Of a stretch of DNA of 64,000 bases, positions 25,559-33,441 are shown piece after piece. A model generated the notes under the pieces. The model was not told the origin of the DNA and ran no database searches. It saw nothing but the letters and a program-made list of their open reading frames with translations. The stretch covers positions 2,480,001 through 2,544,000 of the forward strand of contig CP063166.1 in assembly GCA_016806145.1 (NCBI GenBank). The letters run 5' to 3'. A program made the position numbers and the translations under genes. Position 1 is the stretch's first letter. The number at the start of each line of letters is the position of its first letter. This stretch comes from Variovorax paradoxus. Its GTDB lineage: Bacteria > Pseudomonadota > Gammaproteobacteria > Burkholderiales > Burkholderiaceae_C.

Positions 25559-26332
25559 TCAGTTGGCGTGGCGCTGCGAGGCGTGCCAGGGGATCATCAC
25601 GCGCTCGACCAGGTCGACCGCCACGAACAGGACCACGCCAATGCTCGAGAGCACGACCAGCGCGGCGAACATCAGCGGCAGGTCGAAGTTGCCGTTGGCC
25701 ACCTGCAGCACGTAGCCGATGCCCGAGTTGGAGCCGACGAATTCGCCGACCACCGCGCCGACGACGGCCAGCGTGACCGAGACCTTGAGGCCGCTGAAGA
25801 TCTGCGGCAACGCCTGCGGCAGGCTGATCTTGAAGAAGGTCTGCAGCCGGCTCGCGCCCATCGAGCGCGCGAGGTCGAGCATGTCGGGCTCGACCGACTT
25901 GAAGCCCATCACGGTGGAGACCACCACCGGGAAGAAGCCCAGCAGGAAGGCCGAGATCACCTTGGGGAAGATGCCGAAGCCAAACCACACCACGAACAGC
26001 GGCGCGATCGCCACCTTGGGGATGCTCTGCGAGAACACCAGCAGCGGATAGACGTACGACTCGACCAGCCGCGAGTAGGCGATGACCATCGCGATCGGGA
26101 TGCCGATCACGATGGTGAGGCCGAAGCCGCCGAGCGTGGCCAGGGTGGTCTTCCAGCTCTCTGTCAGCAGGCGCGGCCATTCGTTGACCAGCTGCTTGAC
26201 CACCTCCCACGGCGGCGGGATCAGGTAGGCCGGAATCTTGAAGAGGCGGATCGCGAGGTCCCACAGCACCAGCAGCAGCAGGATCAGCAGGAAGGGGCGC
26301 AGCGCCGGGGAGAGCAGGAGTTTGCGGATCAT
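25559..26332 (-). CDS. ABC transporter permease (BPD_transp_1, SsuC/TauC type)
   Basis: A 257-residue inner-membrane protein with six helices and the EAA loop that contacts the ATPase, visible as LARSMGASRLQTFFKISLPQALPQIF at about 150-175 (quoted in part: MGASRLQTFFKISLPQALP). It forms the channel for the ligand delivered by the binding protein downstream. It is 54 bp upstream of the binding-protein gene on the same strand. Confidence 0.92.
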   Translation of the reverse strand: MIRKLLLSPALRPFLLILLLLVLWDLAIRLFKIPAYLIPPPWEVVKQLVNEWPRLLTESWKTTLATLGGFGLTIVIGIPIAMVIAYSRLVESYVYPLLVFSQSIPKVAIAPLFVVWFGFGIFPKVISAFLLGFFPVVVSTVMGFKSVEPDMLDLARSMGASRLQTFFKISLPQALPQIFSGLKVSVTLAVVGAVVGEFVGSNSGIGYVLQVANGNFDLPLMFAALVVLSSIGVVLFVAVDLVERVMIPWHASQRHAN

Positions 26333-26414
26333 GGAGAGCGCGCCGGTGGCGGCGCGGGGCGTTCGGTCGGAAGTCGGTGGGCTGCGAAAGAAGCGGGCGC
26401 TGTCGCGAGAGGCC

Positions 26415-27398
26415 TTACTGCTGGACCGCGAGGCCGGCGGCCTTCACGAGCTCGGCGTTGCTCGCGATCTCCTGCTTGATGTAGGCATCGAACTGCGCGG
26501 GCTTGAGCGTCCAGGCATCGGCGCCGAGCTTGAGGAAGCGCTCCTTCACCTCGGGCGTGGCGAGGGCCTTCGCCACTTCGTCGTGCAGGCGGTCGACCAC
26601 GGCGCGCGGCGTCTTCGCGGGCGCCATCATTCCGATCCAGAAGTTGAACTCGGAGCCGGGCACGCCGGCCTCGGCGGTGGTGGGCACGTCGGGCAGGGCG
26701 GCCGCGCGCTTGGGCGAACCCACGGCGAGCGCCAGCAACTGGCCTTCCTTGATCTGGCCGATGACCGGCGCGATCGGCGAGAAGTAGTAGTCGACGCGGC
26801 CCGAGAGCACCTCGGTGACGGCCTCGCCCGATCCCTTGAACGGGATGTTGGTCGCGTCGATCTTGGCGGCCATCTTGAACTTCTCGGCGTTCAGGTGCGT
26901 GGCGCTGCCCTGGCCGGCCGAGGCGAAGTTCATGCTGCCGGGCTTGGCGCGCGCGGCGGCCAGCAGCTGGGGCAGGGTCTTGATGTTCTTCGAGGGCGCG
27001 ATCACCAGCGCGTTGGGCAGCGAGGAGATCGGCGTGACGCCCGCGAAGTCGTTCACCGTGTCGAAGGGCAGCTTGGCGAAGGTGGACGGGCTGACCGTGT
27101 GCGACGACGAATGGATCATCACCGTGTAGCCGTCGGCCGCCGCCGTGGCCACCGCCTGCTGGCCGATGGTGCCGCTGGCGCCGCCGCGGTTCTCGATCAC
27201 CAGCGGCTGGCCCATGCTCGCGCCCATCTTGTCGGCGATGGCGCGGGCAATGATGTCGGTGGTGCTGCCGGCCGCGAAGGGCACGATCACGCGGATCGGC
27301 TTGCTGGGGTAGGCGGCTTCCGCGCCGGCGAGGGCGGGGAGCAGGGCGCCCAGGCCGACGATCGCGGCCAGCGTGGCGTTGCGTGCGAATTGCTTCAT
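26415..27398 (-). CDS. Bug-family (tripartite tricarboxylate transporter) binding protein
   Basis: A 327-residue exported protein with signal peptide (to about AGAEA-AY) and the Bug hallmarks: YPSKPIRVIVPFAAGSTTDI at residues 30-49, the loop GQPLVIENRGGASGTIG, and FKGSGEAVTEVLSGRVDYYF. Bug proteins bind carboxylates and usually act with TctAB, which are absent here, so it may work in sensing or supply another transporter. It is first after the TetR gene and preceded by an operator-like palindrome. Confidence 0.9.
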   Translation of the reverse strand: MKQFARNATLAAIVGLGALLPALAGAEAAYPSKPIRVIVPFAAGSTTDIIARAIADKMGASMGQPLVIENRGGASGTIGQQAVATAAADGYTVMIHSSSHTVSPSTFAKLPFDTVNDFAGVTPISSLPNALVIAPSKNIKTLPQLLAAARAKPGSMNFASAGQGSATHLNAEKFKMAAKIDATNIPFKGSGEAVTEVLSGRVDYYFSPIAPVIGQIKEGQLLALAVGSPKRAAALPDVPTTAEAGVPGSEFNFWIGMMAPAKTPRAVVDRLHDEVAKALATPEVKERFLKLGADAWTLKPAQFDAYIKQEIASNAELVKAAGLAVQQ

Positions 27399-27445
27399 GG
27401 GTCTTTGTCTCCGCGCGGCGGGGCCGCTGGTGTCGTTTCGAGCTC

Positions 27446-27465
27446 AATTCACCAATAAGTGAATT
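27446..27465. promoter_or_regulatory. Candidate TetR operator upstream of the catabolic block
   Basis: AATTCAC-CAATAA-GTGAATT is a palindrome with 7-bp arms, 47 bp upstream of the Bug gene start. It shares AATTC-CCAA with a second site overlapping the tetR promoter (28271-28291). The shared half-site and location make TetR the best candidate ligand. Confidence 0.6.
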
Positions 27466-27616
27466 ACCGATTCTAGGAACGCGGGCGCGGCAGCGTCAAC
27501 GGGTGGGCCCTGGTGGATACCCGTAGATCGGGACGGCGATGGGAGGCGTCTCGCGCGGCGATGGCGCGCGGCCCCGTCGCCGCGAGAGGCGCGGCGCGAG
27601 GCGGAGAAAGGGCTTG

Positions 27617-28264
27617 TCAGTGCAGCACGTAGCCGAGCACGAGGTCGGTCATGTGCGAGAGGCGTTGCGCCATCGCCTTGGGCGCGCGCAGGTCACGGCC
27701 GAAGATGGCCGAGAGCGTGTGGTTGTTCGAGAGGTAGAAGTAGCACAGCGAGGCGATCGAGATGTAGAGCTGCACCGGATCGACGCCCGCGCGGAACAGG
27801 TTGTCGCGCCGGCCGCGCTCGAGCACGGTGTCGAGCAGCTGCACCAGCGGCGAGTTCATCTCCTGGATGCGTTCCGAGCGCTTGAGGTGCGAGGCCTGGT
27901 GCAGGTTCTCGCTGTTGAGCAGGGTGATGAACTCGGGATGCTCGAGGTAGTAGTGCCAGGTGAAGGACACCAGCTGGCGGATCGCCTCGACCGGATCGAT
28001 CTCGTCGAGGTGCAGCCGCTGCTCGGCCTCGCGGATGTCGGCGTAGGTGCGTTCGAGCACGGCGAGGAACAGGTCGTCCTTGCTGCCGAAGTAGTAGTAG
28101 ATGAGCCGCTTGTTGAGGCCCGCGCGCTCGGCGATGCTGTCCATGCGGGCGCCGGCGAGGCCGCGCGCCGAGAACTCGTCGCGCGCCGAGGCGAGGATCG
28201 CGAGCTGCGAACGGTCGGCATCGCGCGAGCGGGGTTCCAGCGTGTCGGGGGCGGTGGCCTTCAT
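27617..28264 (-). CDS. TetR/AcrR-family regulator
   Basis: A 215-residue regulator. The N-terminal helix-turn-helix is complete ([44 protein letters not shown], residues about 22-65) and the C-terminal all-helical ligand domain includes HYYLEHPEFITLLNSENL, a form seen in RutR-like TetR members. It lies at the head of the minus-strand block, 217 bp upstream of the Bug gene, and is divergent from the ThDP enzyme. Its own promoter overlaps an operator-like site, suggesting autoregulation and control of both directions. Confidence 0.9.
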   Translation of the reverse strand: MKATAPDTLEPRSRDADRSQLAILASARDEFSARGLAGARMDSIAERAGLNKRLIYYYFGSKDDLFLAVLERTYADIREAEQRLHLDEIDPVEAIRQLVSFTWHYYLEHPEFITLLNSENLHQASHLKRSERIQEMNSPLVQLLDTVLERGRRDNLFRAGVDPVQLYISIASLCYFYLSNNHTLSAIFGRDLRAPKAMAQRLSHMTDLVLGYVLH

Positions 28265-28270
28265 GGCGCG

Positions 28271-28298
28271 AATTTAACCATTTGGGGAATTAAAACAA
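28271..28298 (-). promoter_or_regulatory. tetR promoter with overlapping operator-like dyad
   Basis: On the minus strand: -35 TTGTTT (28293-28298), 16-bp spacer, -10 TAAATT (28271-28276). Transcription would begin near 28264, the first base of the tetR start codon, so the mRNA may be leaderless. The dyad AATTCCCCAA-ATGG-TTAAATT (28271-28291, minus strand) covers the promoter and resembles the site at 27446-27465. Confidence 0.55.
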
Positions 28299-28356
28299 GG
28301 GAGGCGGGGCGGGCGCACATAATCGCCGCGGACAAAGTGTTGGAGTTCTACTGCTC

Positions 28357-30081
28357 ATGAGTACATCACAACCCGCAGGCCACCTGATCGTCGAGTGCCT
28401 GCTCGAACAGGGCATGGAGATCGCGTTCGGCGTGCCCGGCGAGAGTTTCCTCGCGGTGCTCGACGGCTTCCATGCCTACGGCGAGCGCGCGCGTTTCATC
28501 GTCAACCGGCAGGAGGGCGGCGCGGCCTTCATGGCCGAGGCGCACGGCAAGCTCACGGGCCGTCCCGGCATCTGCTTCGTGACGCGCGGCCCGGGTGCCA
28601 CCAATGCCTCGATCGGCGTGCACAACGCCTTCCAGGATTCCACGCCGATGGTGCTGTTCGTCGGCGACGTGGGCAGCGATTTCCGCGACCGCGAGGCCTT
28701 CCAGGAGGTCGATTACGGCAGCTTCTTCGGACCGAGCACCAAGGGCTTCGCCAAGCGCGTGGAGCGCATCGACGATGCGAACCGCATCCCCGAGTACATC
28801 GCGCGCGCCTTCTCGACCGCGATGAACGGCCGCCCCGGCCCGGTGGTGCTGGTGCTGCCCGAGGACATGCTGCGCAGCGAGACCGCCGCGCGGCCGCTGC
28901 CGCGGGTGGAGGCGGTCGAGCCCTGGAGCGACCCGGGCGCGCTGCGCACCCTGCGCGAGCTGCTGCTGAAGTCGCGCCAGCCGCTGGTGATCGCCGGCGG
29001 CGGCGGCTGGACCGCGCAGGCCGCGCAGGCGCTGCAGCGCTTCGCCGAGAACTGGCGGCTGCCGGTGGCCAATGCCTTCCGGTTCCAGGACACCTTCGAC
29101 AACCACCATCCGCTCTATGCGGGCGACGTCGGCATCGCGATCAATCCGAAGCTGGCGCAGCGCGTGAAGGACGCCGACCTGATCCTCGCCATCGGCCCGC
29201 GCCTGGGCGAGATGACCACCGGCGGCTACACGCTGCTCGAGGCGCCGAAGGCGAAGCAGACGCTGGTGCACATCCATGCCAGCGCCGAGGAGCTCAACCG
29301 CGTCTACCAGGCCGACCTCGCGATCAACGCCGGCATGAGCGCCGCCGCGCGCAGCATCGAGGTGCTGAGCGCGCCGCCCACGCTGCCCTGGGAGGACTGG
29401 GCGCTGCAGGCGAACGCCGACTACCAGGCCTGGCTCGAACCGCAGCCGCTGGCCGGCATGCCGGCGGAAACGCCGCGCGGCGCGGTCGACATGGCGGCGG
29501 TGGTCGCGACGCTGCAGCAGCACCTGCCGGCCGATGCCACGATCACCAACGGCGCCGGCAACTTCGCGAGCTGGGTGCATCGCTACTTCCGCTACCACGG
29601 CCTCGCCAAGGGCCACAAGACGCAGCTGGCGCCCACCAGTGGCGCCATGGGCTATGGCGTGCCGGCCGGCATCGCCACCAGCCTCGCGACCGGCCGGGTG
29701 GCCTTCACGATCGCGGGCGACGGCGATTTCCTGATGACGGGCCAGGAGCTGGCCACGGCCGCGCAGCATGGCGGCAAGAGCATCGTCGTGCTGCTGAACA
29801 ACGGCATGTTCGGCACCATCCGCATGCACCAGGAGCGCGAGTACCCCGAGCGCACCAGCGGCACCGCGCTGCGCAATCCCGACTTCTGCGGGCTGGCGCG
29901 CGCCTACGGCTACGCGGCCGAGCGCGTGACCGAGACCGCGCAGTTCGAGGCCGCGCTGCTGCGCGCGCTGGCGTCCGACACCGGCACGCTGATCGAGATT
30001 CCGCTCGACCCCGAGGTCATCACCACGCGCGGCACGCTGTCGTCGATCAGGCGCGCGGCGCAGCAGCAGGCGCGGAGCTGA
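28357..30081 (+). CDS. Thiamine-diphosphate-dependent enzyme (acetolactate-synthase-like)
   Basis: A 574-residue ThDP enzyme with the three-domain POX/AHAS order: PYR domain with catalytic Glu53 (NRQEGGAAFMAEAHG), a central domain (residues about 195-330) and a PP domain with the ThDP/Mg motif IAGDGDFLMTGQEL through VVLLNNG at about 440-480. No regulatory subunit is nearby, and the neighbourhood is catabolic, so it is more likely a decarboxylase or carboligase for a 2-keto acid than biosynthetic acetolactate synthase. A -10-like CATAAT lies at 28317. The last 35 bp overlap a convergent small gene. Confidence 0.88.
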   Translation: MSTSQPAGHLIVECLLEQGMEIAFGVPGESFLAVLDGFHAYGERARFIVNRQEGGAAFMAEAHGKLTGRPGICFVTRGPGATNASIGVHNAFQDSTPMVLFVGDVGSDFRDREAFQEVDYGSFFGPSTKGFAKRVERIDDANRIPEYIARAFSTAMNGRPGPVVLVLPEDMLRSETAARPLPRVEAVEPWSDPGALRTLRELLLKSRQPLVIAGGGGWTAQAAQALQRFAENWRLPVANAFRFQDTFDNHHPLYAGDVGIAINPKLAQRVKDADLILAIGPRLGEMTTGGYTLLEAPKAKQTLVHIHASAEELNRVYQADLAINAGMSAAARSIEVLSAPPTLPWEDWALQANADYQAWLEPQPLAGMPAETPRGAVDMAAVVATLQQHLPADATITNGAGNFASWVHRYFRYHGLAKGHKTQLAPTSGAMGYGVPAGIATSLATGRVAFTIAGDGDFLMTGQELATAAQHGGKSIVVLLNNGMFGTIRMHQEREYPERTSGTALRNPDFCGLARAYGYAAERVTETAQFEAALLRALASDTGTLIEIPLDPEVITTRGTLSSIRRAAQQQARS

Positions 30082-30340
30082 GCGCGGCGCGATGCCTCGC
30101 GACCTCCGCGCGCAGGGCTGCGGAGCGCAGCTCGAACACGTCGAACAGGCCGAGCGCCTCGAGCGCGGGGATCAGGCCGACGAGGTCCTCGTGCGCGGCC
30201 TGACGCTGCGCCTCGCCGGCCTGGGCATCCTCCAGCACGCGCACGTTGGCGAGGAAGGCACCGACCGAGCCCTTGCGCACGGGCTGGCCGTTGAGGACGG
30301 CAAAGTTCTGGTCATCGGGCAGGACATCCTGGGCTTTCAT
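30047..30340 (-). CDS. Small conserved-looking protein, unknown
   Basis: A 97-residue cytosolic protein: MKAQDVLPDDQNFAVLNGQP at the start, a charged helical middle (NVRVLEDAQAGEAQRQAAHEDLVGLIPALEALGLFDVFELRS) and an alanine-rich tail. No domain recognised. The start has an AAGGAACCGCC stretch upstream as ribosome site. It is divergent from the AraC gene at 30471, which could control it, and overlaps the ThDP gene end by 35 bp. Confidence 0.6.
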   Translation of the reverse strand: MKAQDVLPDDQNFAVLNGQPVRKGSVGAFLANVRVLEDAQAGEAQRQAAHEDLVGLIPALEALGLFDVFELRSAALRAEVARHRAALSSAPAAAPRA

Positions 30341-30470
30341 GGCGGTTCCTTGAGGAAGAGAGGGAAGGGTGGATCGAAGGCTTCGATGCTAGGCAGGCGC
30401 TGCGTCGCGGGCTTGCGGCGCGGTGCCAATCGGTATCGCCATCGGGCCATGTCACGGATGGAGCGATGCG

Positions 30471-31223
30471 ATGGCTGAGCCCATGGTGCGGCTCGATCTC
30501 AACGCCTACGAGGCGCCGCGCACCACGGGCGCGCATGCGCACGAGGAAGGCCAGCTGTTCGCGTTGCGCGCGGGCCTGCAGCTGATCGAGACGAGTGCGG
30601 GGCGCTGGGTGCTGCCGCCCGGATGGATCGGCTGGATCGCGCCGCGCTGCGCGCACGCGGCGCAAAGCCATGGCGCGACGGCCGGGTGGAGCCTCTATCT
30701 CGATCCGGCGCTGACGACGGCCTTGCCCGCGCAGCCGCATGTGTTCGCGTCGACGCCGCTGATCCGCGAGCTGGTGGGGCGGCTGGTGTCGCTCGGCGAA
30801 GAGGGGGAGGCAGCGCGCCGCCTGCGGCTGGTGGGAGTGCTGGTCGACGAACTGGCGGCGGGCACGCGGACCTCGCTGCATCTCGCGCTGCCGCAGGAGC
30901 GGCGCCTGCTCGCGCTGGCCACCGCGCTGGCCGACGATCCCGCGCGCGACGACACGATCGAGCAATGGGCCGATCGCATCGGCATGGCGCGCCGCACGCT
31001 CACGCGCCGCTTCGCCGCCGAGACCGGCCTGAGCTTCGCGCAGTGGCGCCAGCAGGCGCGGTTGCTCAAGGCGGTGCAATTGCTGGGCGTGGGCGAGCCC
31101 GTGACGACGGTGGCGCTGACGGTGGGCTACAGCTCGGTGAGTGCCTTCATCGAGACCTTCCGGCGTCACTTCGGCTGCACGCCCTCGCGCTTCTTCGCGC
31201 ACGATGCCGGCGCTTCGCGCTGA
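30471..31223 (+). CDS. AraC-family regulator
   Basis: A 250-residue regulator: an N-terminal cupin arm (AHAHEEGQLFALRAGLQLIE, WVLPPGWIGWIAPRCAH) and two C-terminal helix-turn-helix units (IEQWADRIGMARRTLTRRFA and VTTVALTVGYSSVSAFIETFRRHFG, ending TPSRFF). The ATG at 30471 has GGAG seven bases upstream; an earlier frame from 30423 is less likely. The divergent 97-residue protein gene is its only close neighbour. A shared terminator separates it from the convergent SWIB gene. Confidence 0.9.
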   Translation: MAEPMVRLDLNAYEAPRTTGAHAHEEGQLFALRAGLQLIETSAGRWVLPPGWIGWIAPRCAHAAQSHGATAGWSLYLDPALTTALPAQPHVFASTPLIRELVGRLVSLGEEGEAARRLRLVGVLVDELAAGTRTSLHLALPQERRLLALATALADDPARDDTIEQWADRIGMARRTLTRRFAAETGLSFAQWRQQARLLKAVQLLGVGEPVTTVALTVGYSSVSAFIETFRRHFGCTPSRFFAHDAGASR

Positions 31224-31244
31224 GGCGATCGCGAAAAGTACGGA

Positions 31245-31272
31245 CGAAAAAAAGCCGGCTGTCGCCGGCTTT
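31245..31272 (-). terminator. Intrinsic terminator of the SWIB gene
   Basis: AAAGCCGGC (31251-31259) and GCCGGCTTT (31264-31272) pair around TGTC. On the minus strand the stem is followed by a run of seven T. It also has a short T-run on the plus strand, so could act on the AraC transcript too. Confidence 0.85.
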
Positions 31273-31306
31273 CCTGATCGGCCCGGAGGCCGTTCGAGTG
31301 GTGCGC

Positions 31307-31774
31307 TTACTTGACGTGCTTGCCGATCAGCGCGGCCAGTTCGAACATCGACACTTGGGCCTTGCCGAAGATTTCCTTCAGCTTGGCGTCGGCGTTGATG
31401 TTGCGCTTGTTGGCCTTGTCTTGCAGGTTGTTCTTCTTGATGTAGTCCCACAGCTTGCTCACGACGGCGGTGCGCGGCAGCGGCGTCGAACCGACCACGG
31501 CAGCCAGTGCGGGGCTGGGGGTCAGGGCCTTCATGAAGGCGGCGTTCGGGGTGCGCTTCTTGGCGGGAGCCTTTGCAGCAGCCTTCTTCGCGGGTGCAGC
31601 CTTCTTGGCGGGAGCAGCAGCCTTCTTCGCCGGTGCGGCAGCCTTCTTCGCAGGAGCAGCAGCCTTCTTCGCCGGTGCAGCGGCCTTCTTCGCGGGAGCA
31701 GCAGCCTTCTTCGCGGGAGCAGCGGCCTTCTTAGCCGGCGCTTTCTTGGCCGGAGCCTTCTTTGCAGTTGCCAT
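31307..31774 (-). CDS. SWIB/MDM2-domain protein with histone-H1-like tail
   Basis: A 155-residue basic protein. Residues 1-75 are repeated AAPAKKA heptads like the tail of histone H1; residues about 78-155 are a SWIB fold (LAAVVGSTPLPRTAVVSKLWDYIKKNNLQD, in part: LPRTAVVSKLWDYIKKNNLQ, then KLKEIFGKAQVSMFELAALI). Such fusions are common in Burkholderiales and Chlamydia and probably bind DNA and affect nucleoid structure. A good ribosome site (AAGGAAA) precedes the ATG at 31774, a strong promoter lies at 31838-31866 and a terminator follows: a single-gene unit. Confidence 0.92.
   Translation of the reverse strand: MATAKKAPAKKAPAKKAAAPAKKAAAPAKKAAAPAKKAAAPAKKAAAPAKKAAAPAKKAAPAKKAAAKAPAKKRTPNAAFMKALTPSPALAAVVGSTPLPRTAVVSKLWDYIKKNNLQDKANKRNINADAKLKEIFGKAQVSMFELAALIGKHVK
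31575..31770. repeat. 21-bp tandem repeats encoding AAPAKKA heptads
   Basis: About seven units of 21 bp, each like GCAGCCTTCTTCGCGGGAGC on the plus strand with third-position changes, encode the lysine/alanine tail. Unit number is likely to vary between strains by slippage. It is in-frame coding repeat, not a CRISPR: no spacers. Confidence 0.85.
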
Positions 31775-31837
31775 GGTTGATTTCCTTTTTTGGTTGAACG
31801 TCACCAATGAAAAACAGGGTCTCCACTGGCATCGCGG

Positions 31838-31866
31838 ATGCTAAATGAGAAAAAACGCGTTTCCAA
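31838..31866 (-). promoter_or_regulatory. Sigma-70-type promoter of the SWIB gene
   Basis: Minus strand: -35 TTGGAA (31861-31866), exact 17-bp spacer, -10 TAGCAT (31838-31843). Start of transcription near 31831 gives a 5' leader of about 57 bases. A separated perfect 11-bp inverted repeat, CCAATGAAAAA (31804-31814) and TTTTTCATTGG (31880-31890), flanks the promoter on both sides. Confidence 0.7.
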
Positions 31867-31904
31867 GGGAAAAAGCGCTTTTTTCATTGGAGGTTGTTGT
31901 TTTT

Positions 31905-32819
31905 TCAGAGGGGAGAGCGCCCGTTTTGCCTGCGGCGCGCGGGCCAGGTCGCCAGGAAGACGCCTGCGAGAGCGAGCGCGAACGCGAACAGCTGCACCAG
32001 GGAGAGGCTTTCCCCGAGCACGAGCACGCCCACGAGCGCTGCGCTCACGGGCAGCATCACCGCGAAAACACCGGCCTGCGCGGCGGGAATGTGGCGCAGT
32101 CCGGTCATCCAGAGCCACACCGTCCAGATGCTCGCTGCGAGTGCGTAGGCGACCAGCAGCAGCCAGAGGCCGGGGCGCACCGCGGCGAAGTCGAACTGCA
32201 GCGCGAACCAGACGCCCAGCGGCGTGCTGAGCACGAAGCCCCAGAGGTTGATCAGCGAGGAGATTCGCTTGGGTCCCAGCCGGCCGGTGAGCGACTTGCC
32301 GATCACCGCATAGGCGGCCTCGCAGAGCACCGCGCAGAACACCAGCAGGTTGCCGAGCCACGGCGTCGACGAGGAGGCGCCCGTGCCCGGGTGCGCGCTC
32401 GCATGCGCAGGCGCGAGCGCGAGCAGCCCGATGCCGATCGCCGCGCAGAGGATCGCGAGGCCGATGCGCAGCGTGATGCGCTCGCGCAGGAACAGCCAGC
32501 TCGCCACCGCGACCGCCGCCGGGATCGACGCCATGATCACGCCCGCCGAGACCGCGCTCGTGAGGCTCACGCCGAACAGCATGCAGATCGAGAACAGGAA
32601 ATTGCCGAGGAAGGACTCGAGGAACACCAGCCAGCGCGTGCGCGCGGTCATCGGTGCTTCGTCGGGTGCGCGGCGCAGCCAGTGCGGCATGGCGAGCGCC
32701 GCGATGCCGAAGCGCAGCCAGGCCAGCAGCAGCACCGGGAAGGCCGCGACCAGCGGCTTGGAGAGGGCGACATAGCAGCCCACGAGCGACATGCTCAGCG
32801 CGAGGCAGCCGTAGGCCAT
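31905..32819 (-). CDS. DMT-superfamily (EamA) transporter
   Basis: A 304-residue membrane protein with ten helices in two EamA repeats (first about 1-140, second 160-300). Typical segments: VALSKPLVAAFPVLLLAWLRF at the start, FLFSICMLFGVSLTSAVSAGVIMASIPA (part: LTSAVSAGVIMASIPA) and AAQAGVFAVMLPVSAALVGV in the second half. EamA proteins export amino acids or metabolites. The ATG at 32819 begins the first helix; longer upstream frames are not supported. A divergent gamma-glutamylcyclotransferase gene lies 66 bp away. Confidence 0.88.
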   Translation of the reverse strand: MAYGCLALSMSLVGCYVALSKPLVAAFPVLLLAWLRFGIAALAMPHWLRRAPDEAPMTARTRWLVFLESFLGNFLFSICMLFGVSLTSAVSAGVIMASIPAAVAVASWLFLRERITLRIGLAILCAAIGIGLLALAPAHASAHPGTGASSSTPWLGNLLVFCAVLCEAAYAVIGKSLTGRLGPKRISSLINLWGFVLSTPLGVWFALQFDFAAVRPGLWLLLVAYALAASIWTVWLWMTGLRHIPAAQAGVFAVMLPVSAALVGVLVLGESLSLVQLFAFALALAGVFLATWPARRRQNGRSPL

Positions 32820-32885
32820 GAGCCGGCCTGGGGCGGGTGCGGCGGGGTTCAATAGACTGGGGTGATTTGGAGAAAGGAAGCATCG

Positions 32886-33299
32886 ATGATGCCGCAATCG
32901 ACGCATGCGCCGGGCGTGCGCCACGTCTTCGTCTACGGCACCTTGCGCGCGGGCGGGCGCAACGACATCGCGCGCTTCGCGCCGCTGCCGCTCCGCGTGG
33001 CCGACGCCGAGGTCGCGGGCACGCTCTACGACCTCGGCGCCTATCCGGGCATGGTGCTGGGCGGCGAGGGCCGCGTGAAGGGCGAGATCTACGCGATCGA
33101 TGCGCAGGTGGAGGTCGCGCTCGACCGGCTCGAGGAAGTGGCCGACGACGATTCGGGCGAGTACATCAAGCGCTGGCTGCGCGTGCAGGCCCGCGACGGC
33201 CGCGCGTTCGATTGCCTGGTCTACGAGATCCATCCGTCGCGCATCGAGGGTCACGCGGTGATCGCGGGCGGCGACTGGATCGCACATTCGCGGCGTTGA
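32886..33299 (+). CDS. Gamma-glutamylcyclotransferase (AIG2-like) family protein
   Basis: A 137-residue protein with the GGCT signature VFVYGTLRAGGRNDI near residue 12 and the catalytic-glutamate region EGRVKGEIYAID..ALDRLEEVADDDSGEYIKR. Members cleave gamma-glutamyl amines to 5-oxoproline or remove related blocks. A ribosome site (AGAAAGGAAG) sits five bases before the ATG pair at 32886/32889. Cytosolic, single gene. Confidence 0.88.
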   Translation: MMPQSTHAPGVRHVFVYGTLRAGGRNDIARFAPLPLRVADAEVAGTLYDLGAYPGMVLGGEGRVKGEIYAIDAQVEVALDRLEEVADDDSGEYIKRWLRVQARDGRAFDCLVYEIHPSRIEGHAVIAGGDWIAHSRR

Positions 33300-33383
33300 G
33301 GGCGCGCGTTCCGGCCCGCGTTTTTCACAGACGAAAGAGTGATTGCGCATCGTGAAAATCGCCGCTGCTGCACCGCAGTATTT

Positions 33384-33420
33384 TTTCTCAATATGAGAAA
33401 GTTGTTTTCTCATTGAGAAA
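33384..33420. promoter_or_regulatory. Tandem operator upstream of isocitrate lyase
   Basis: Two copies of the same dyad: TTTCTCA-ATA-TGAGAAA (33384-33400) and TTTCTCA-T-TGAGAAA (33406-33420). Arms are identical 7-mers and the centres (33392 and 33413) are 21 bp apart, two helical turns, so two dimers would sit on one face of the DNA. They lie about 45 bp upstream of the probable promoter. Confidence 0.7.
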
Positions 33421-33441
33421 TATCTTCGTAAGTTATTGATT

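Noticed and set aside
24330..26264. A 644-codon minus-strand frame opposite in phase to the ABC permease and binding protein
   Set aside because: It runs out of frame through two recognised genes and the repeat; a shadow frame.
31575..31770. CRISPR-like array
   Set aside because: Units are 21 bp, contiguous and in frame, coding for AAPAKKA heptads; no spacers and no cas genes.
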